A stretch of 10,231 nucleotides of DNA, taken from positions 1 through 10,231 of the forward strand of contig DFGW01000154.1 of the NCBI GenBank assembly GCA_002372465.1, written 5' to 3'. The DNA comes from Butyrivibrio sp. UBA3740. GTDB lineage: Bacteria; Bacillota; Clostridia; Lachnospirales; Lachnospiraceae. Position 1 is the first letter of the stretch, and each line of letters starts with the position of its first letter. The notes below the pieces were generated by a model. The model saw only the letters and a program-made list of their open reading frames with translations, had not been told where the DNA came from and ran no database searches. The position numbers and the translations under genes are program-made. This document shows positions 7,555 through 10,231 of this stretch, one piece after another.

Positions 7555-7803
7555 TTACCTGCTTGGCTTCATATCCAAAATACTTTTTTCTTTCTTCTTG
7601 TCAGAGGGATTAAGACTCTTGTTAATGGAGGATATCTCGCTGCACCACCTGCGCCTTGTGGCGTGGTCCATATTAAGGACTTCTTCCTGGCCCCAGTGGA
7701 AATAGTAGGAAATAAAGCTCATCTCCCTGTAGAGATCCTCCTTGGGATAAAGCCTTAGCCCTCCTGTGTAAAATTTAGCGGCACCTCGAAGGACCTTCCG
7801 CAA
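7555..7803 (-). CDS. DUF6760-like small CIS protein (start uncertain; possibly made by frameshifting)
   Basis: A small protein of a family I recall as DUF6760, found in eCIS loci just after the chaperone-like gene. The conserved part reads YPKEDLYREMSFISYYFHWG, then EEVLNMDHATRRRWCSEIS, then SINKSL, the helical YxxxxLYxExxxIxYxFHW...H..RRRWxxEIxxIN pattern. Its function is unknown to me. Start choice is the problem. The frame opens at TTG 7803 inside the upstream gene with no ribosome site. The only in-frame ATG (7722) would remove the conserved YPKEDLYRE. In-frame codons beside the AGGAGG are not standard starts. Homologues as I remember them begin just before the YP motif, so entry by -1 shift from the 120-aa gene (see 7744-7776) or reinitiation is likely. 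The C-terminal tail (DKKKEKSILDMKPSR) is basic. The next gene starts 28 bp on. Confidence 0.7.
   Translation of the reverse strand: MRKVLRGAAKFYTGGLRLYPKEDLYREMSFISYYFHWGQEEVLNMDHATRRRWCSEISSINKSLNPSDKKKEKSILDMKPSR
7744..7776 (-). other. Candidate programmed -1 ribosomal frameshift site
   Basis: In the reading frame of the 120-aa gene the codons CTA AAT TTT ACA place the heptamer A AAT TTT (7776-7770), an X XXY YYZ slippery sequence, five codons before the TAA at 7757-7755. The following frame is exactly -1. After an 8-base spacer comes a modest stem-loop at 7761-7744: three G-C pairs, one mismatch, three A-T pairs and a 4-base loop. An AGGAGG (7765-7760) overlaps its 5' side. A shift here would give about 116 residues of the chaperone-like protein joined to 71 residues of the DUF6760-like protein (about 187 aa), mirroring phage gpG/gpGT. 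The AGGAGG could instead serve reinitiation, but no normal start codon lies at a suitable distance. The site is visible; its use is inferred. Confidence 0.5.
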
Positions 7804-8117
7804 TCAGGGCAGATGCACTGCATTACCGGTGCTTCCACATCGTTGATCCTCTGATACATATCCTGAAGGAAGGCCAGATCAGCGGTAAAGAGCTGCTCAA
7901 TGGTTGTAGCTGTAACAGACTCCATTCCCTCAAGCTCAGTAACCACCTTGCTTAAGATAACGATTGTCAGATAGGAAGGATTGGCTAACACTCTGGGGTC
8001 TCTTGTAGCTGAGATCTCATCTCCGGCTGTAGCAAGTCTCATTCTTCCCCTTCTGTGTAATTCCCCCCGGGAATCCATATACCCCTTTGGCAGTGTGAAT
8101 TCATAAATTGTTTCCAT
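7755..8117 (-). CDS. Tail-assembly-chaperone-like protein with C-terminal Cys motif
   Basis: A 120-aa soluble protein in the slot that eCIS loci give to a small tail/baseplate assembly protein, between tube and the later structural genes. The N-terminal part (1-30: YEFTLPKGYMDSRGELHRRGRMRLAT) resembles the start of phage tail assembly chaperones and T4-like hub-assembly chaperones as I recall them. The middle (40-95) is predicted helical. The C-terminus has C101, C103 and C106 in CICPDCG, half of a zinc-ribbon-like site; a fourth Cys is absent from this product. The ATG has a strong AGGAGG five bases upstream (tctgt spacer). The gene ends in TAA, but a slippery A AAT TTT lies five codons before it and the DUF6760-like frame continues in -1. 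It is probably not part of the finished particle, acting in folding or assembly; that function is inferred from family and position. Confidence 0.7.
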   Translation of the reverse strand: METIYEFTLPKGYMDSRGELHRRGRMRLATAGDEISATRDPRVLANPSYLTIVILSKVVTELEGMESVTATTIEQLFTADLAFLQDMYQRINDVEAPVMQCICPDCGRSFEVPLNFTQEG

Positions 8118-8166
8118 ACAGACCTCCTGTTATATGACTTTTCGTTTTTCATTTATTTGCTTTATC

Positions 8167-8216
8167 GGGCGAAGGAGCTCTCCGCTCCCTCGTCCTGTAA
8201 ATAAAATAAATTACAG
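8167..8216 (-). promoter_or_regulatory. Further hairpins in the gap after the tube gene
   Basis: Beyond the stop-codon hairpins, the same 131-bp gap (8118-8248) holds an inverted repeat at 8195-8216 (6-bp arms ctgtaa and ttacag, 10-base AT loop). It also holds a strong GC-rich hairpin at 8167-8195 (12-bp arms gggcgaaggagc and gctccctcgtcc, 5-base loop, one mismatch and one G-U pair). No T-run follows on the minus strand. The rest of the gap, 8118-8166, is AT-rich leader ending in the AGGAGG ribosome site of the next gene. I see no convincing promoter or complete small gene in it. The dense structure suggests control of the ratio between the abundant sheath/tube and the following assembly proteins. 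Confidence 0.45.
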
Positions 8217-8217
8217 A

Positions 8218-8255
8218 AATTTGCACCTGCTGCAAATTAAGCGCAAGCTTAATTT
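8218..8255 (-). promoter_or_regulatory. Two overlapping, mutually exclusive hairpins at the tube-gene stop codon
   Basis: Two perfect inverted repeats share bases. The first spans 8234-8255, with 9-bp arms aaattaagc and gcttaattt around a 4-base loop, and contains the tube stop codon. The second spans 8218-8238, with 8-bp arms aatttgca and tgcaaatt around a 5-base loop. They overlap at 8234-8238, so an RNA can form only one at a time. Neither is followed on the minus strand by a T-run, so this is not a classical intrinsic terminator. Plausible roles are protection of the sheath/tube mRNA 3' end, processing, or reduction of read-through into lower-copy genes. The pairing is seen; the roles are inferred. 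Confidence 0.5.
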
Positions 8256-8749
8256 GGAATTACAAGTTCCTCGTATGCAATTTCTACTGACTCAATTGCG
8301 ATATCACTGTTCTTGGCATCCAGATCAGGTGCTGAGTACTTGGTTACCCATGCATTTGTAAGTGTCCACTGTCTTGCTCCGACAGAAGATGTAACTGCTG
8401 CAGTAGGTGCACCGGAATTGATATCAATGAGTTCGATAGTAACGTTCTGACGTGGGATCTGACCACGCATCTCGCTGACACACTCCATTACCCATGTCTT
8501 AAACGGACTTGATACGATATAGCCCATCTTAAGAGTAACGTTTCCGTGTTTAACGAGTCCAGGTACCTTTACAGGTGCAAGGGAACCGGAATTTCCCTGG
8601 CGGAACTCTATTACATCAACTGTAGCCTCGATGCCTGTAACCTCTGAAAATGCTGCTGTTCCTGCGATAGAATCAACTGTCACCAGGAAGTTCATTTTGG
8701 TTAAGGGATAAGCTGACCCTTTACCGTTATCATATGCTCCAGTAGCCAT
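8249..8749 (-). CDS. Inner tube protein, T4 gp19-like
   Basis: This is the major inner tube subunit, whose hexameric rings stack inside the sheath. Its 166 residues match the usual length. The fold signature is complete: MNFLVTVDSI (19-28), AAFSEVTGIEATVDVIEFRQG (32-52), KVPGLVKHGNVTLKMG (61-76), W86 in the helix, the V-T-I-E-L-I-D strand (103-109), WTLTNAWVTKYSAPDL (128-143) and the closing IAIESVEIAYEELVI (150-164). This is the conserved phage-tail region I know as TIGR02241, typical of eCIS and related tailocins. The ATG is preceded by AAAGGAGT about 7 bases upstream. It directly follows the sheath gene, the standard order for two proteins needed in hundreds of copies. The stop codon and the last Asn codon lie inside a perfect inverted repeat (described separately), which is unusual and may bear on expression of the downstream genes. 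Confidence 0.95.
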   Translation of the reverse strand: MATGAYDNGKGSAYPLTKMNFLVTVDSIAGTAAFSEVTGIEATVDVIEFRQGNSGSLAPVKVPGLVKHGNVTLKMGYIVSSPFKTWVMECVSEMRGQIPRQNVTIELIDINSGAPTAAVTSSVGARQWTLTNAWVTKYSAPDLDAKNSDIAIESVEIAYEELVIPN

Positions 8750-8784
8750 ATTCTATGACTCCTTTCTCTTAGTTTAGTCCCGTA

Positions 8785-10231
8785 TTATTCTTCTCCGCCG
8801 CCGGCTTCAGAAGTGTGCTGAGTTACTCTGAAGATTACGAATTCAGCAGGACGGGATGGTGCTATACCGATATTACAGATAAGTCTGCCGTTCATGATGT
8901 CATCTCTTGTCATTGTTGAAGGTCCAATCTCTACGAAGTAGCTGTCAGCAGCTGATTCGCCGGCGAGCATTCCGTTTCTCCAAAGTCCGTCAAGGAAGTT
9001 GGAAATTGTGAGATTAACTCTCTGCCACAATGTAGGATCGTTAGGCTCAAATACAACCCAGTTGGTATTTGCCTTGATACTCTCCTCAACGAAGATGAAG
9101 AGTCTTCTAACGTTGACATACTTGAATGCGGAGTTGCTGGAAGCGGTTCTTGCGCCCCAGATCCTGATACCCTGTCCGGGAAGCATCCTGATAAGGTTGA
9201 TTCCTTCAGGATTGAGGATATCCTGCTCATCCTTGGTATAGTTAACCGAAAGACCTGTACAGAATACAACTTCGTTAGCAGGTGCCTTATGAACACCTCT
9301 GTCGATATCTGTTCTGGAATATACGCCCATTACAGCGCCTGAAGGCGGGATGTAATCTGACTTGTTGGAAGATCTGTCAAATACCTGGATCCATGGATGA
9401 TACATAGCGCAGTATGTAGAATCAACCATCTGTCTGTATCCGATAAGATCTGCTGTCTTGTACATGTCTTTTGGCATATCCAGTACTGCAAAGCGGCTTC
9501 TGAGTCTCTCGCAGTGACCAACCAGGGCAACTACTACTTCCGGCATTGTGATTCCGGGGATTGCCAGCATGCTGACAATGTTGTTCTCAACGAATGCCTC
9601 AAGTCCTGTACGCTTGCCGGGGCCGTTGTCCTCACCGATAAAGGTTGAAGGATCAACCTTTGAAACTGATCCGTCTGAACCGCCTTCAAGGAAGAATACG
9701 CCGTCTGTTACGTCCTCACCCAGGATATCTGCAACAGGGTTAGCCGGTGTCTTCTGAGGATTAACCTCTACCTTGATGATGTCGCTGCCGGCAAGTCTTG
9801 ATCCGATGAATCTTGGAGACTGTGTATTAACAGAAAGCTCTCCGTAATTCTCAACATCGTCGCCGTAGCGAACTGACATGTCCATGGTTACAAGATAAAC
9901 AACTGACTTTGGAATGATATCTGTATCAACAGCTGTATCAGGAAGTTCATCCACAAATGTGATCTCTCTGTCGAAGATGGTCTTGATCGTTGTGTAGGTT
10001 CCCTCGAACTCTACCAGATCACCTTCTCTGAAGCCTTCTGTGCTCTTTGCAATAAATCCGGCATCTGTCTTCTCAATAAGTTGAAGTTTTCTCTTCTTAT
10101 TGGTTGAAAGCATAACCTGAATCTTGTTGCCCCAAGCACCCGGGCTTGTTGCGGTTACGTTAATGAGACCCTTCTTTGCTGATGCAGGCTTTGCATCTCT
10201 GGGAGCAACACGCATTACATAGCATCTTGTT
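8785..10231 (-). CDS. Contractile injection system sheath protein (5' end cut by window edge)
   Basis: This is the contractile outer sheath, which forms the sleeve around the inner tube and shortens to drive it into a target. The frame is open to the right edge: five codons (TRCYV) precede the first visible ATG without a stop, and they continue a typical sheath stretch (RCYV-MRVAP, compare RxYVVRVAP as I recall from the family). That Met is therefore probably internal, and the true start lies outside. In total 481 residues are visible. Counting from that Met, diagnostic family segments are GVYSRTDIDRGVHKAPAN (297-314), LNPEGINLIRMLPGQGIRIWGART (334-357), the FVEESIKANTNWVVFEPND block (375-393), LWQRVNLTISNFLDGLWRNG (396-415) and a C-terminal ICNIGIAPSRPAEFVIFRVTQ strand (446-466) that would dock with neighbouring subunits. 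The tail ends GGGEE. It is the first visible gene of the operon and is followed after 35 bp by the tube gene. Assignment is secure; whether phage, tailocin or eCIS is set by the neighbours. Confidence 0.95.
   Translation of the reverse strand, partial: TRCYVMRVAPRDAKPASAKKGLINVTATSPGAWGNKIQVMLSTNKKRKLQLIEKTDAGFIAKSTEGFREGDLVEFEGTYTTIKTIFDREITFVDELPDTAVDTDIIPKSVVYLVTMDMSVRYGDDVENYGELSVNTQSPRFIGSRLAGSDIIKVEVNPQKTPANPVADILGEDVTDGVFFLEGGSDGSVSKVDPSTFIGEDNGPGKRTGLEAFVENNIVSMLAIPGITMPEVVVALVGHCERLRSRFAVLDMPKDMYKTADLIGYRQMVDSTYCAMYHPWIQVFDRSSNKSDYIPPSGAVMGVYSRTDIDRGVHKAPANEVVFCTGLSVNYTKDEQDILNPEGINLIRMLPGQGIRIWGARTASSNSAFKYVNVRRLFIFVEESIKANTNWVVFEPNDPTLWQRVNLTISNFLDGLWRNGMLAGESAADSYFVEIGPSTMTRDDIMNGRLICNIGIAPSRPAEFVIFRVTQHTSEAGGGEE

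Noticed and set aside
8118..8166. Possible internal promoter or small gene before the chaperone-like gene (TATAAC at about 8129-8134; ATG at 8152)
   Set aside because: TATAAC abuts the ribosome site, leaving no room for a leader, and no matching -35 is visible. The ATG at 8152 lacks its own ribosome site and reads out of frame into the chaperone-like gene.
8167..8255. Intrinsic terminator after the tube gene
   Set aside because: None of the hairpins is followed by a T-run in the minus-strand direction, and the downstream genes need the same transcript.
10213..10215. ATG near the right edge as the sheath start codon
   Set aside because: The frame stays open to the edge, the preceding codons continue the sheath consensus, and no ribosome site is visible before this ATG.

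Overview
The window is a run of genes all read on the minus strand (right to left). It encodes the core of a contractile injection system (CIS), a phage-tail-like contractile needle of the extracellular CIS (eCIS)/tailocin type. The short gaps, Shine-Dalgarno (SD) sites of the AGGAGG type, heavy AGA/AGG arginine use and moderate GC suggest a low-to-mid-GC Firmicute, most plausibly a Clostridia/Lachnospiraceae member. The taxon is inferred from composition and style only.

Layout in transcription order: contractile sheath (cut by the right window edge; its first residues are missing); gp19-type inner tube protein; a 131-bp gap packed with inverted repeats; a 120-aa tail-assembly-chaperone-like protein; a small DUF6760-like protein overlapping it in the -1 frame; a second tube-family protein carrying an unusual C-terminal repeat extension of about 350 residues; a 630-aa charged, coiled-coil-like protein of unknown function; two tandem CIS tube-adaptor proteins (Afp7/gp53-like, both without a LysM domain); a gpD/gp27-like baseplate hub protein; and a gp5/VgrG-like spike ending at the left edge. 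Gaps are 3 to 35 bp except the one after the tube gene, so this looks like one operon whose promoter lies beyond the right edge. PAAR tip, gp25/gpJ-type baseplate wedge, tape measure, AAA+ ATPase and effectors are not in the window and would be expected further left.

How the parts fit: the sheath surrounds a tube of gp19-type protein. The second tube-family protein and the two adaptor proteins would form the transition from tube to the hub and spike at the puncturing end. The chaperone-like pair sits where tailed phages keep their gpG/gpGT frameshifting chaperones.

Most noteworthy: (1) a canonical slippery heptamer (A AAT TTT) five codons before the chaperone stop, which would fuse it in the -1 frame to the DUF6760-like protein, an ORF with no convincing start of its own; (2) a nine-unit degenerate repeat extension on the second tube protein, switching from about 48-residue to exact 27-residue units; (3) a cluster of inverted repeats straddling the tube stop codon, two of them mutually exclusive; (4) the unassigned 630-aa protein.
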